In this document: positions 47,129 to 60,514 of the stretch, one piece after another
Layout: every line of letters begins with the position of its first letter
Numbering within the stretch: position 1 is the first letter of the stretch
Origin: Carettochelys insculpta
Lineage: Eukaryota > Chordata > Testudines > Carettochelyidae
Assembly (NCBI RefSeq): GCF_033958435.1
Contig: NC_134141.1
Location: forward strand, 103,953,001-104,017,000
DNA length: 64,000 nucleotides
Direction: 5' to 3'
The notes under the pieces: generated by a model
Seen by the model: the letters and a program-made list of their open reading frames with translations, nothing else
The model's database searches: none
What the model was told of the DNA's origin: nothing
Translations under genes and position numbers: made by a program

Positions 47129-47404
47129 TTGGATTATTACCCCTTCCTACTTCTCCATGTAGGAACTAATGATATGGCCGAGAATGTTCTTGAGCAGATC
47201 ACTGCAAATTATGTAGCACTGGGAAGGAAGAACAAGGAATATGGAGCACAAGTCATGTTCTCGTCCATCCTCCTTGTTGATAGAAGGGGTCCAGCCAGGG
47301 ATCCCCGAATCATGGAAATAAATGTGTGGTTGTACATGTGTATCAGAGAGAGGGCTTTGGTTTCTTTGACCATGGCATTCTGTTTTAGGCACGAGGATTG
47401 CTAG
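47129..47404 (+). pseudogene. CR1 ORF1 esterase-like remnant
   Basis: HVGTND is the conserved SGNH-hydrolase block III-type motif. INVWLYMC and RALVSLTMAFCF are the decayed downstream parts. The block I GDSL-type motif is missing here because the element is truncated, but it is present as VVVGDSLIRG in the copy at 62729. Known in CR1-clade LINEs as an accessory lipid-esterase domain of ORF1. Confidence 0.65.
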
Positions 47405-48187
47405 ATAGAGATAGACTCCACCTAATAAAGAGAGCATTTTTGCGGGCAGACTTGCAAACCTAGTGAGGAGGGTTTCAAACAAGGTTTGTTGGGGGACAGT
47501 GCCATAAGCCCTGAGGGTAAGTGGGGAAGGTGGGTACTGGGATGAAACACAAGGAGGAAGGACCAGCAAAGGAGGGCCACTGATTCAAAAAGTGAAGTTA
47601 GGAAAAATTGGCAAATTATCTAAGGTATTTGTAAACAAATGCAAGAAACCTGGGAAACAAACAAGAAGCATTAGAAGCTCTGGCACAGTCAGTAAAGTAT
47701 AAGGTGATTGGAATAATGAATACTTGGTGGGATGACTCACATAACTGGAGCACGGTCATGGAGGGTATAAACTCTTCAGGAAGGACAGGTGGGGCAGAAA
47801 AGGAGAAGGAGTTGTACTTTATGTAACAGAGCAGTATGATTGCTCAGAGATCCAGTATATAGAGGAAGAAAAGCCTGTTGACAGTATTTGGCTTAAGCTT
47901 AGAGGTGAGAGCAACAAGGGTAATATTGTGGTTGGTGTCTGCTATAGACCACCAGATCAGCTGGATGAGGTAGACAAAGCTTTTTTCAGAGAACTAAGAG
48001 AAGCTTCCAGATCACAGGCCCAGGTTCTCAGAGGGGACTTTAATCACCCTGACATCTGTTAGGAGTCCAATACAACAGCATATAGACAATCCAGGAAGTT
48101 TTTCAAGAATGTTGGGAATAACTTCCTAGTACAAGTGCTGAAGGAACCTACCAGAGGCTGTGCTCAGCTTGACCTGCTGCTCACAAA

Positions 48188-48429
48188 GGCCATGTCTGCA
48201 CTAGCCATGAGCAGATGGGAAGAAGGGGACTTCGAAGTAGGCGGGGTCCTTTCAAAAAAGAGCCCCATCGGGACGAGCCGTGCAGCAGCGAGGCACGTCA
48301 ATTTCGAAGTGCCACAGCCACCTGCATGCTAATGAAGCGCTGAATATGTATTTCAGCGCTTCATTAGTAAACTTCGAAATGGCCATTTGCATGGCAATAT
48401 CGAAATTTGGGGCTAGTGTAGGCACGGCC
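48188..48429. mobile_element. Harbinger-type MITE (242 bp) inside CR1 endonuclease
   Basis: Ends GGCCATGTCTGCACTAGCC and, reverse-complemented from the right, GGCCGTGCCTACACTAGCC. AAA flanks at 48185-48187 and 48430-48432. Deleting the element and one AAA rejoins the CR1 frame from LDLLLTK to MEELVGDVEVGGNLGC. Contains aatgaagcgctgaatatgta and cttcgaagtaggcggggtcc, shared with the element at 57112. Confidence 0.85.
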
Positions 48430-50661
48430 AAACATGGAGGAACTAGTAGGAGATGTAGAAGTGGGTGGCAACCTGGGTTGCAGTGATCGTGAGACGGTAG
48501 ATTTCAGGATCCTGACAAAATAAAAAAGATGAGCAGTAAACTACAAACCCTGGATTTCAGAAGATCAGATGTTCACTCCCTCAGAGAACCAATGTGCAGG
48601 ATCCCCTGGGAAGCTCATATGAAGGGTAAAGGAGACCAGGAGAGCTGGCAGTATTTTAAAGAAGCCTTATTGAAGACACAAGAACAAACCACCCAAATGC
48701 ACTGTAAGAAAAAGCAGATATAGTAGGCAACCATCTTGGATTACTAGGGAAAAGCTTGGCAAACTTAAGCTCAAAAAGGATGCATGTAAAGAATGGAAAA
48801 TTGGATGGATGACTAAAGACAAGTATAAATATATTGCTTGAGAATGCAGGGAAGTAATCAAGAAGGAGAAAGTAAAATTGGAATTGAAGCTAGCAAGGAA
48901 TGTGAAGAGTAACAAGAAAGGTTTCTATATGCATGTTAACAATAAGAGGGTGATCAGGGAGGGTGTGGGGCCATTACTGGATGAGGGCGATAACCTTATG
49001 GCAGATGATGTGGGAAAAGCTGAAGTACTCAATGCTTTTTTTGCCTCTGTCTTCATGGACAAGGTCAACTCCCAGACTACTGCACTAGGCAACGCAGAAT
49101 GGGAAGAAGGAGGGCAGCCCTTGGTGGGGAAAAAACAGGTTAACAGTTATTTAAAAAATCCATGGGTCCAGATTTAATGCATCCAAGGGTACTGATGGAT
49201 TGGCAAATGTCATTGCAGAGACGATGGCAATTATTTTTGAAAAACTCTTGGAGATCGGGAGAGGTCCTGGATGATTGGAAAAAGGCGAATATAGCGCCCA
49301 TCTTTAAAACAGGAAAGAAGGACAATCCAGGGAACTGTAGACCAGTCAGCCTTATCTCAGCCCCAGGAAAAATTAAGGAGGGGATCCTCAAAGAATCCAT
49401 TATGAAGCACTTGGAAGAGTGGATAGTGATCAGGAATAGTCAATATGCATTTAGCAAGAGCAAGTCATGCGTGACGTATCTGATTAGCTTCTGTGATGGG
49501 ATAACTGGCTCTGTGGATATGGGGAAGGTAGTGGACATGGTATACCTTGACTTTAGCAAAGCTTTTAATACAGTCTCTCACAATATTCTTGCCTACAAGT
49601 TAAGGAAGTATGGATTGGATAAATGGACTGTAAGGTGGATAGAAAGCTGGCTTGATGATTGGATCCAATGGTTAGTTATCTGGTTGGCATTGGTTTCAAG
49701 GATCAATTCTAGGGCTGGTATTGTTCAACATCTTTATTAATGACCTGGATGAGGGAACGGATTGCACCTTTAGCAAATTTACATATGCCACTAAGCTAGG
49801 GGGACAGGTAGATACATTGGAGGATAGGCATAGGGTCCAGAGTGACCTAGACAAAATGGACAATTGGGAGAAAAAAAATCTGATGAAGTTCAGCAAGGAC
49901 AAGTGCAGAGTGCCACACTTGGGATGGAAGAATCCCAAGCATTGTTAGAAGTTGGGGACTGACTGACTAGGCAGCAGTGCAGCAGAAGAAGACCTGGGGA
50001 TCACAGTGGATGAGAAGCTGGCTCTGAGCCAACAGTGTACCCTTGTAGCCATCCGGGCTAATAGTATATTGGGTTGCATTAGGATGAGCATTTCCAGCAG
50101 ATCTAGAGAAGTTATTATTCCCCTTTATTCAGCACTGCTGAGGCCACATTTGGAGTACTGCATCCAGTTCTGGGCTCCCCAGTGTAGAAAGCACATGGGT
50201 GCATTGGAGAGGGTCCAGCAGAAGGCAATCAAAATGATTAGAGGGCTGGAGCACATGACCTACAACGAAAGGCTGAGAGATTTAGGCTTGTTTAGTTTGC
50301 AGAAGAGAAGAGTGAGGGGCCATTTGATAGCAGCCTTCAATTTCCTGAATGGGGCTCTAAAGAATATGAAGAGAGGCTGTTCTCAGTAGTGATGGATGAC
50401 AGAACAAAGAGAAATGGCCTCAAGTTACAGAGCAGGAGGTATAGGCTGGATATTAGGAAAAACTACTTCACCAGGAGGGTGGTGAAACACTGAAATGTGT
50501 TACTGAGAGAGGTGGTGGAGTCACCATCCCTAGTTTTTAAGTCCCATCTTGACAATATCCTGGTTGGGATAATTTAGTTAGGGTTGATCCTGCTTTAGAC
50601 AGAGAGGGGGACTCAATGACCTCCAGAGGTCCCTTCCATCCCTAGGATTCTATGATTATAT

Positions 50662-52780
50662 GTGCACTCCCAATGGGAGTTGGGAAGCTCCGGGTGGGAT
50701 TGCCCCCACCTCCACTCACACACAAAAAAAGACTTTTCCTGAGACCACAAGGCTTCAACTGCTCACAGCACAGGGTGGACCTTAAAAGACACAAATTAGT
50801 CCAGTTCCTATAACCCCTTTCCCACACGAGTAGGCCTAGTTATACAAATAAACCCATCAGAATCAAGGATTTTCAGAACTGAACCTTTAATTCACTTCAA
50901 AGAACATTAATTAAAAATGAAGGTGAAGTGTTGAGCACCCTCAAATGTCATTGACCTCCAAGGGACTGACCTTGCTCTTACTGAAGTGAACACATTTTGA
51001 AACAGAGTTCAGTGAGAGCAGGGCTGGGGCCCACTAGCAGTGGAGGGCACTCAGAAGCTCTGACGAAGTGGTTAGAAAAGTGAGGGACATATGCAATGTG
51101 ATTATGCAGCGTTTGAAACTTCAAATGAAATCTCCTGCTTCCATATTTTCCTAGCCGCTCATTTTTCAAATTTACAAAGAAAGAAAACAGAACAGGAAAG
51201 GAGATCCAGGAAGTATGTTTCCAGCTGGCCTGGGATTTAAACTTCTTGGCCTATGGTTAACAGAATGTTTACCAGTTTATGTGAACTGTAAGTGTGTCAT
51301 CAGCATGCCACATGCTTTGATAATTACTCTAGCTGGTATTAAAGTTAATCCCAGATCATATAGATCACTTACAAAATACAATAACTAAAGACCAGAAATC
51401 CATAGCTGAGACAGTCATAAAATTGATGGCTGAAAATGCCAGTCTGCGTCTGACATGTCCTGCATAAATTGGAATCCGAGAGTCCTGTCTCATGCAGTCT
51501 GACAGGAGTCCAACACCTCTCTGGATATTAGATAGAGACATTTGAGGCATGGCAGATGAGCTTATGTCAGATCTAGTGTGTATACTGAAGTCACGACCCA
51601 AGACTTGTGAACACAACCCATGCCCTTCCTGATTTGTAAAGGAGAGGTATGAGCAACTGGTGCCACCCCTGACCAAAATAGCCAATGCAGAATTTAGAGA
51701 AGGAAAGTTCCCTTTGTCTCTCAAACGTGTAATAGTCCAGCCGAGACTGAACTATTCAACCTGTGATATGTAAGTCCTAGATACCTCTCACTCCATATCA
51801 AACCTTCCCTCTTGGTGTGAGTGCGGGCATGGAGAAAAGGGAAGGGCCAAAGAGGAGTCAGGATCCTGAGACTGACAGCATTCCAGGTACAATGAAGAAA
51901 GGCCAGCACTCCAAATCAGTGTGACTGATGGGGAAGGCAAGCCAATAAGGGAATCAACAGACTGGGGCCCATCCTCTGTGTGAGCTGGTGTGGCCAAACC
52001 AGAGCTAGGGAAAGTGCAGCAGCAGACCAGAGCAGAGCCAGGAAGGCAGCACTGTAGTCCAAAGGAGTTCAGAGGAAAATGCAATAGCCTAAGCAGCCAG
52101 AGAAGTAGCTCTGAGTCACAGCAACCAGTGCGGAAGCTAGAGCCATCAGAACAACAGTGATGGGGTGAGTCTTCCGCTCTCCAGCAGAGTCACCATGGGT
52201 ACGGGTCTATAACGGAGGAAGAGACTGCGTCATTGAACCTTACTCAGGCCAAGTCTTCACAGTGCTTACACTGCTCATTGACACACACAGAAGCAGGTTT
52301 TGGTGTAAATGTATAACTCACATATGTTTAAATGAATGCAGTGATTACAGGTTAGGAGGGTAAGAAGTGAGAGAGTTGTATTCAGGAGTAGGGCGCTGAC
52401 ATCTCTGTCCAAAGTTGCCTCTGGAGAAACTAAAGTCAAACACACAGGAGCCCTGGCACTCCTTCCTCACTCTGTGATGTGAATCCTACTCATGTGGGGC
52501 AAGGAGGGAAAGTCAAAGTGGACAAGTCCCAAAGTGAAGTGAATTAAAGCAGAGACTCAGATCCTTTCATCACTAGGTTCAGACGCGGCAGTGGGTAAGT
52601 AGAGAAATGCCCCTTCTATGCCAAGGCAAATCCCTGTGTTTGTCGAGCAAGCTGATAGAGAAGCTAGCCAAAGGCCAACTACAAGCTCACGTGATTGCAG
52701 CAAACATTCTAGACCTTGATTCAAGGTAGGACATGGAACTGAAACCCCTTCAGTGACATGGATGGATGGTCTCTGGTCCG

Positions 52781-52814
<34 letters not shown>

Positions 52815-54568
52815 AAACATCCATTCTCATCCTCCTGAACCTTTCTGCAGAAGGCAACAGTGGTAGCCATTAGATACTGCTGCAATACCTGAGAGGGGTG
52901 GCAGGGGTCCAGGGTAATTCTCTAAAATGGTTTGAGTCCTTCCTGGTGTGAAGGACCTATTGAGCAATAGTGGAAAACTGCACCCCCGCCTTTAGCTGTG
53001 GAGTTTCCCCATAGAATGATTCCCTTCAGACCCTTTTGGCATCTTTGTGCAGACGCTAGGGCAACTGGTTGAGTGACTTGGACTCAAGTGCCAGCAGTAT
53101 GCAGATTCCATACTGTTCTACCTACACTTCACCACATATGACCACATCAGTACTAGTAGGATGGACCTGGTGTGAACAAGATCAGCTCATGAATGAAGTT
53201 GAACCAAAGCAAGACAGAAGTGAGGCTGGTGAGAGGAGGAAAGCCTTTTGAAGGGTTTGCAGTGCATTCTCCTCTGGTTGAACATAGACACCCACAACTG
53301 GTCAATGCAGTCAACAGTTTCGGGGTCCTCCTGGATTCCTCACTGATCTAAGCTTCCATATAGCAACATGCAATAGCAACACTTTTGACAATTCACCTGT
53401 GATGGTGAATAAAGATGTGACAAGAATTATTCTCATGCTGGACTGCAGCAATGAGATGTACTCGATCATGAAGACTTCAGCAATTAAGAAACATCAACTA
53501 TCACAGAATGCTGCAGCTCATCTCCACAGCGTCATAGGCTACTGAGAACACATCTGATTTGTCCAATGTTCTTTTCAGTGGCTTTCCAAATAAAATTGAA
53601 TTAAGTTCAAGGTTTCAGTCTTTAATCTTGAAGTCACTCCCTGGCCTGGGCTAGGGTATATAAAAGATCACCAAAAGCTTTGGGATGAAGATCACAGTCA
53701 ACAGCTAGGCTCTACCAGCACAAGGGAACTCTGCACAAAAGGATAATGCTTGTCTCTAAGACTGACCCAAGGCTGTGGAAAAATCTTCCCTAGAAATGAA
53801 GGATCATCAGAAACTTCACCTCCTTCTGCTCCAGCTGCAAAAACATTTCTTTATCCTGCCTTTTCTAGCATAAAAACCACAGCAAAAGATATACATATTT
53901 AAAAAACAACAGAATATTTACAAAAACAAGATCCTCCATAGTGCATTCTTCTCCTGGGTAGAAAACAAGAAAACAAACGCTAGACAGTTGTGCACCCACA
54001 TTGCTTAATGCACTACCTAGGGTGACCAGAGAGAAAGTGTGAAAAATTGAGACCAGGAGAGACGCATAATAGGGTCCTATATAAGACAAAGTCCCTAATA
54101 TCAGGACAATGTTTGTAGTAGTAGGACATCTGGTCATGCTAGTACTTCTGGAAGTCACTCAGATACTATAATGAGTTCAGCATAAAAACTTCTACAGAAC
54201 AGAAGAGAATCCAAACTTCTTCTCACTTTTTAAGATTCATTTTTAAGCCCAGATCAAGTTCTTAATCTTTTACTTCATCAAAACCGTGGCTAAGGTAACC
54301 ATTGTAAATTTTTCTCTCCACTTCAAGCTATTTTTCCATCAATCTCATTATTACATCAGTCTTACTAATATTTCATGTGTCTTTGGGGTTTTTAATCAGT
54401 CGTTTTAAGTCTTACACTCTTCAAGTTTATTTACATCAGTCTTAATTATGTGTTTCCCATTAATCTTATTTTCTTATCCATTAACTTTGTTACTGGAATA
54501 AGGCCAAACTGATACTAGTTTACTCTGTTATGTCACTAATAGCTAGTTTGATTTAGAGAGATAACTCT
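50662..54568. other. No recognisable gene; (GA)n microsatellite
   Basis: Chance frames only. A (GA)n run lies at about 52783-52811. Nothing else could be assigned. Confidence 0.4.
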
Positions 54569-54950
54569 GGGTATGTCTACACAGCAGCATTGTTCCTGAA
54601 TAAACTGTTCCGGAAGAGGTATTCCGGAATAGCTTATTCCAAAATAGCACAGATACACTCAAAAATAGCACTCAGCTATTTCGAAGCAGAGGGTCTACAT
54701 ACAATAGAGCCTATTTTGAAATAGAGCCATTGGACGCATTATGGCTTGTTTGAAATAGGCTCTATTCCCTGTCTGACGTATCTGATGAAGTGGGTCTTTG
54801 CCCATGAAAGCTTATGTTCCAAATTATCTGTTAGTTTACAAGGTGCCACAGGACTTCTTGTTGTTTTTGAAGATACAGACTAACTTGGCTACCTCTCAGA
54901 TACTTATTTCAAAGTAGGTATTTTGAAATAGGGGCTGTGTAGACAGGGAA
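54569..54950. mobile_element. Harbinger-like MITE hosting a SINE-like insert
   Basis: Left end GGGTATGTCTACACAGC; right end reverse-complemented TTCCCTGTCTACACAGC, so 11 bp (GTCTACACAGC) match exactly. AATAGGCT/AGCCTATT-type motifs repeat through the interior. A SINE-like copy occupies 54778-54903. The outermost boundary is uncertain because similar text continues past 54950. Confidence 0.6.
54778..54903 (-). repeat. SINE-like repeat, simple (non-inverted) copy
   Basis: On the minus strand runs gtatctgagaggtagccaag through gtcctgtggcacc to cttcatcagatac. The ends GTATCTGA and TCAGATAC are inverted to each other. This is the one copy showing the family without an internal inversion, about 126 bp. 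Confidence 0.65.
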
Positions 54951-55989
54951 CAAAGCCTATTTTGAAACAATGACCTTTCCTCTAGCACTTAGGCGTTTAG
55001 GTGGTGGTTGGTAGCATTAGCTGGTCTTCTGTTAATCCACGGGTGGCACAGCTTTGAGCAAGCTCCCAGCAGCTTGGAGAAAGGAGGAGCAGGGCTGAGA
55101 TCCCACCTTGCACAACCATGAAAATCAGCTTACATACCACACTTGGCACCTGTACCAGGTGGTTTCTGACCCCTGTTCTACATGTAGATAGCCAAGGAGT
55201 ACTCGTATTCAAACTCTGTAACCAAATGCCTTACCCAGTTTTTCCATCTCTAATGCCCAGGCCTTTCAGAATGGCTTTAAAGGTGGCTCTTATTCTATTA
55301 TTTCTTTTCTACAGAATACGTCCTGACTGATTGACTCCATAACCTACTGAAATGCCTTAAATGCTAAGGGATATAAAACACCTTTGCCCAAATCTGTCCT
55401 TCTGTCCTGTTGTTCATTTTCTTACCTCTTTGAAAACGTCTCTCCTAACATTGAATTTCTTCACTGAAGAAGCCGTCAGATAGTGTGAATAGATATTTTT
55501 CTATCAACTGCCAGGGTAATGACATCATGGAGCTGCACAGATTTGCGCCTGCTGAAGGCCTGCCCAGTGGTCATGGCTGAATGTCTCCTTGTACATATAA
55601 AGAAAATAATTGCTCCACTCTCTTCTACTTTGTCTTCCCTGCTGAAAGGCTTGGCCATGCACCTTACCAACCTACAGTTTTTCCAAGAGGTGAATAATAT
55701 TCTCCACCAGTAAGATCTCACTCATCAAAATGCCTAATTGTGCAATGTGAGCTCAGAACTTTGCTCCATGGCTGTCTAATATGTAGTTTGCTGTCAGCTA
55801 TTTTACCATCTCTCGAAATGCCTTGGATCTTAAAAAATGTTATCTCTATTATGTGGTTTCAAACAATGCGTGCATTAAGATCTGCCTGACCTGTACAAGT
55901 ACTAGCTGTGCCGGAAGAGTTTTGAGGGCTGAATGTCAGTCTGACAATTACATTTCAATAGGGTTCCTTTGCATGGAAGAAAACAGTTT
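54951..55989. other. No recognisable gene
   Basis: AT-rich with chance frames only. Confidence 0.4.
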
Positions 55990-56650
55990 CTGCCTAGAAT
56001 CATTGAAATATAAGGCTGGGAGCAATCTTGAGAACCCACAAAGTCCAGCCCCTTCAGGCAGGATCAAATCAACCTAGACCATACCCAATAAGTATCTATT
56101 CAACCTGTTCTCAAAAAACTCTAGTGATGGGAATTCCAAAATTGACCTTGGAAGCCTAGTCTTGAGTTTAACTACCTTTCTAGTTAGAAAGCTTTCTCTA
56201 GTATCTAATCCAAATCTCTCAGGCTAGCATTAAGCCCATTACTACTTGTTCTACTTGTTCATTGAAGGTAGAACAACTGAGCCCCATCCTCTTTATAACA
56301 GCATTTAACATACTTGAAGGCTGTTATCTGGTCCACTCTCAGTCTTCTCTTCTGAAGACTAAATATGCCCCAGTTTTTCTTAACTTTTCCACATCGGTCA
56401 GCTTTTCTAAACTTTTTATCGTTGTTGCTCTCTTTCCAATTTGTCCATATCTTTTCAAAAGCATGGAACCCAGAAATGGACACAGTACTCCAGTGCCCCA
56501 TAGAAAGGGACAAGTAATTTCTGTGTCTTACATACAGCATTCTTGATAGTACATCCTGGAATTACATTCACATTATTTGCAACTGCAGCATACTGTTGAC
56601 ATATTCAGTTTGTGATCCGCTATAAAACTCAGTTCCTTCATCTGAACACA
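55990..56650 (-). mobile_element. Ancient CR1 LINE 3' fragment
   Basis: The plus-strand tail tagaatcattgaaatataag begins it. Further in, minus-strand text such as [20 protein letters not shown] at about 56400-56330 shows the CR1 C-terminal motif. Much more diverged than the copy at 58.6 kb. Confidence 0.65.
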
Positions 56651-57111
56651 TGAACTCAAAAACACAAGCAGAAATTGTCAAACCAGAGCCTCATCTGATT
56701 TAAATCACCATTGAAGGCTCTTCCCAACCATAATACAAGTGACTTGACTTACTTGGCTTAAACCTTTGTACTATGGGTATAGCATAGGTCATCTACAAGT
56801 ATGCTCCTTTTCACTCTGTCTCAAGACAGAACTTCTAGCTGACCCCAGAAGTACCCCTGTTGCTGTCTTTCAGTCTCTGTGGATCTTATCTATGTTGTCA
56901 ATACAAATAGCTGCCATTATGTCTCTGTCATGTAAATGAACTACAACACCAAACTGTACTAAGATTTTCTAACAGCTATAACGCAACAACATTAAAAAAG
57001 AGAGAAAATTAATTATAGATTTCAGCTCTTATGGCTGTCTTTTCCTAGGAGCAACCATTACAATGGAATAGCTGATCTTTGACATATACCTGCAACATTT
57101 TATGACATACT

Positions 57112-57417
57112 GGCTACGTCTACGCTAGCCCCAAACTTTGAAATGGCCACGCAAATGACCATTTCGAAGTTTACTAATGAAGTGCTGAAATGCATATTCA
57201 GCGCTTCATTAGCATGAGGGCGGCCGCAGCACTTCGAAATTGACGCGCCTCACCATCGCACGTCTCGTCCCGACAGGGCTCCTTTTTGAAAGGACCCCGC
57301 CTACTTCGAAGTCCCCTTATTCCCATCAGCTCATGCATATTCAGCGCTTCATTAGTAAACTTCAAAATGGCCATTTGCGTGACCATTTCGAAGTTTGGGG
57401 CTAGTGTAGACAGGGCC
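57112..57417. mobile_element. Harbinger-type MITE with long inverted repeats
   Basis: Ends GGCTACGTCTACGCTAGCCC and, reverse-complemented from the right, GGCCCTGTCTACACTAGCCC. ACT flanks at 57109-57111 and 57418-57420. The inverted similarity extends about 85 bp inward (actaatgaagcgctgaatat). The core matches 48188-48429, but the right end has been replaced by an inverted copy of the left. Confidence 0.85.
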
Positions 57418-57906
57418 ACTATGTGATTCTTTTGTGGAGACCAGAGTTCACACATGGAAATGTAGGAGTCTGCATAAATAAAATGTTACACTCAAAAATT
57501 CAGGTTTGGGAACCATTTGAAATTTTGCTCAGATAAATGTTTACATCTCATGCATACTGAAGATATTGATTTCCAAGGAAACCTCTCCTATAAAAGATAT
57601 ATTGAACTGATCTGGCATATATAATTTGTAATTAATGAGTTACAGCATGACTTTTAAAAGGTTATTTTGCACCTACATTGGGGTGGGGTGTAGGTGTACA
57701 GATGATGAATTTATAGGTGATAAATTAACGGATAGTGAGATAAGTATTTGCTGGGGACATTTCTTTAAATTCTGAAATTTTAACAAAATTACTTACTTCT
57801 AAAAATGAGGACGTTTTATCAAAATATATTAAAGTCAAATTTGTGTTTCGGTTTTCCCTTTTTGGGCAGGTCTACATCATGTGCTGTCAATTAAAAACAT
57901 CATTTT

Positions 57907-58234
57907 GGCTGTCTACACTTGCCCCCTTCTTCAAAGGTGGCATGGTAACAAGGCAGCCCTTCATTAGGCAAATTCTGCCCCCTCCCCCGGCACCTTAGAA
58001 GTGTCAAACGTCGAAGTGCAAGGATGCTGTGTAGATGCAGGCACTTCAAAGTGCCTGTGCTACTTCAAAGCGCCTTTATTCCCAAAATTTTTGAAGTTTG
58101 CCACTTCAAAGTTGCTGCAGGGGAGAATTTGCCTAATGAAGTGCTGCATATACATTGCAGAATGTCACTAGTAATCTCCCATCACCCTGATTACCATGCC
58201 CCCTTCAAAGTTGGGGACAAGTGTAGACATAGCC
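57907..58234. mobile_element. Harbinger-like MITE
   Basis: Ends GGCTGTCTACACTTGCCCC and, reverse-complemented from the right, GGCTATGTCTACACTTGTCC. The interior has cacttcaaagtgcctgtgct and other CTTCAAAG motifs, the decayed form of CTTCGAAG. Flanking triplets (TTT/ATA) do not match. Confidence 0.6.
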
Positions 58235-58610
58235 ATAAGAAGTACTAATTAGCATGCTGTATTTGTAGAAGACACAGAGAGCAATTGTGATTCACTGAGA
58301 ATCAATTCTGTGAAAATGTATTATGTTTCACTACAGACCACAGAGGGTACATGGTTTCAGTCCCTTTACCAGTCTTCACAGTCATCTTGAGCAAAGAGAA
58401 ATTAATCTGAACCTAAAGGATTTAAAATTTGTATTCAGATCACCTCCCATCAATATCAAAGCACAAGGAAAGAAAGGAGCAGCACCAGCTCAAATGGGCA
58501 AAAGGGGGAGAGTCAAAGTAGCATAGTAGTATCCCAAAATAGCTGCCTGCTTCTAAGAAATGGACCCATTGTTTTGAAACAGTTTTGGACATAATGGGCA
58601 TGTTATAGAT
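58235..58610. other. No recognisable feature
   Basis: Spacer between the MITE and CR1. No repeat ends or domains seen. Confidence 0.4.
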
Positions 58611-60514
58611 CACAGAATCATAGAATCATAGGGCTGGAAGGGACCTCAGGAGGTCATCTAGTCCAGCCCCCTGCTTCAAGCAGGATCAACCCCCACTAAG
58701 TCATCCCAGCCAGACATTGTCAAACTGGGATTTAAAAACCTCCAGGGATGGAGAATCCACCACCTTTCTAGGCAACGCATTCCAATGCTTCACCACCCTC
58801 CTGGTGAACTAATTTTTCCTAATATCTAACCAACACCTCTCCCTCTCCAACTTCAGACCATTACTCTTTGTTCTGCCATCTGACACCACTGAGAACACTT
58901 TCTCGCCCTCCTCTTTAGGGCTCCCCTTCAGGAAGTTGACGGCTGCAATTAAATTGTCCCTAAGTCTTCTCTTCTGTAAACTAAACAAGCCCAAATCTCT
59001 CAGCCTATCCTCGTAGGTCTGGTGCTCTAGACCCTTAATAATTTTTGTTGCCCTCTGCTGAACCTGCTCCAGTACCTCCACATCCTTTTTATACTGGGGG
59101 GCCCAAAACTGGACACAATATTCCAGATGTGGCCTCACCAGTGCGGAATAGAGGGGAACAACCACTTCCTCTAGATCTGCTCAAAATGCTCCTCCTAATG
59201 CACCTTAGTATGCCGTTAGACTTCTTACCTACAAGGGCACACTGTTTACTCATATCCAGCCTTTCATCCACCATAGGCCCTAGGTCCCTTTCCACCATAC
59301 TGTTGCTGAGCCAGTGGGTCCCCAGCCTATAACAATGCTTGGGATTCTTTCACCCCAGGTGCAGGACTCTGCACTGCTCCTTGTTGAACTGCATCAGATT
59401 TCTTTTGGCCCAGTCCTCCAATTTATCCAGGTCACTCTGGATTCTCTCTCTACCCTCCAACATATCTACCTCTTCCCCTAGTATCGTGACATCTGCAAAC
59501 TTGCTGAGGGTGCAATCCAGTCCCTCATCCAGGTAATTAATAAAGATGTTGAACAACACCAGCCCCAGAACCGAGCTTTGTGACACTCCACTTGAAACTG
59601 ACTGCCATACAGATATTGAGCCATTGAACATTACCCATTGGGCCTGACCATCAAGCCAGCTTTCTATCCATCTTGTAGTCCAAGGATCCAATCCATATTT
59701 CCTTAACTTATGGACAAGATTGTTGTGGGAGACCACATCAAAAGCTTTGCTGAAGTCAAGGTATATCACATCCATTGACTTCACCATATCCACAGAGCCT
59801 GTTACCTCATCATAGAAGCTAATCAGATCGGTCACGCAGGATTTGCCTCTGGTGAATCCATGTTGGCTACTGTTGACCACTTTCCCCTCTTCCACGTGCT
59901 ACAAAATGGATTACTTGAGGATCCTCTCCATTATTTTCCCAGGGATTGAGGTAAGGCTGACCGGTCTATAGTTCCCTGGATTGTCCTTCTTTTCTTTTTT
60001 AAAGCTACGCACTACATTTGCCTTTTTCCAGTCATCTGTTATCTCTCCCAATCTCCAAGAGTCTTCAAAGATAATGGCCAAACGTTCAGCAATGACATCT
60101 GCCAATTCCCTCAGTACCCTCAGGTACATTAAATCCAGACCCATGGATTTGTGTAAAACTAGTTTTTCTAGATAGCTCAGAACTTGTTCCTTCCCCAAAG
60201 ATGGCTGACCTCCACTTTCCCACACTTCATTGTATAGGACCGTTGTGTGCATGTTGACTTTATCCCTGAAGACTAAGGCAAAAAAAGTATTGAGTACTTC
60301 AGCTTTTCTGACATCATCTGTCACTAGGTTACCTCTCTCATCCAGTAATGGCCCAACACCTTCTCTGAGAACCTGCTTATTGTTAACATTCCTGTAGAAA
60401 TTCTTCTTGTTACTCGTCACAGCCCTTGCCAGCTGCAGTTCCAATTGTGCTTTCACTTTCCTGATTACTCCACAGCATTCTACAGCCATATGTTTATACT
60501 CCTCCTTATCTGGA

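Larger units (their letters stand above)
47100..50661 (+). mobile_element. CR1 LINE, long copy, interrupted by a MITE
   Basis: From 5' to 3': an SGNH/esterase-like ORF1 remnant (DYYPFLLLHVGTNDMAENVL at about 47130-47190, then GAQVMFSSILLV); an APE-type endonuclease (about 47690-48520) with GDFNHPDIC; a linker; a reverse transcriptase (48878-49948) with SKAFNTVSHNILAYKLRKYG; a C-terminal domain (50006-50389) with LLRPHLEYCIQFWAPQ; and a CR1 3' end (gaggtcccttccatccctag, attctatgattata). The catalytic FADD is FTYA here, and stops are scattered, including one after DFNHPDIC. 5'-truncated before the esterase start. The endonuclease is split at 48187/48433 by a 242-bp MITE. Confidence 0.9.
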
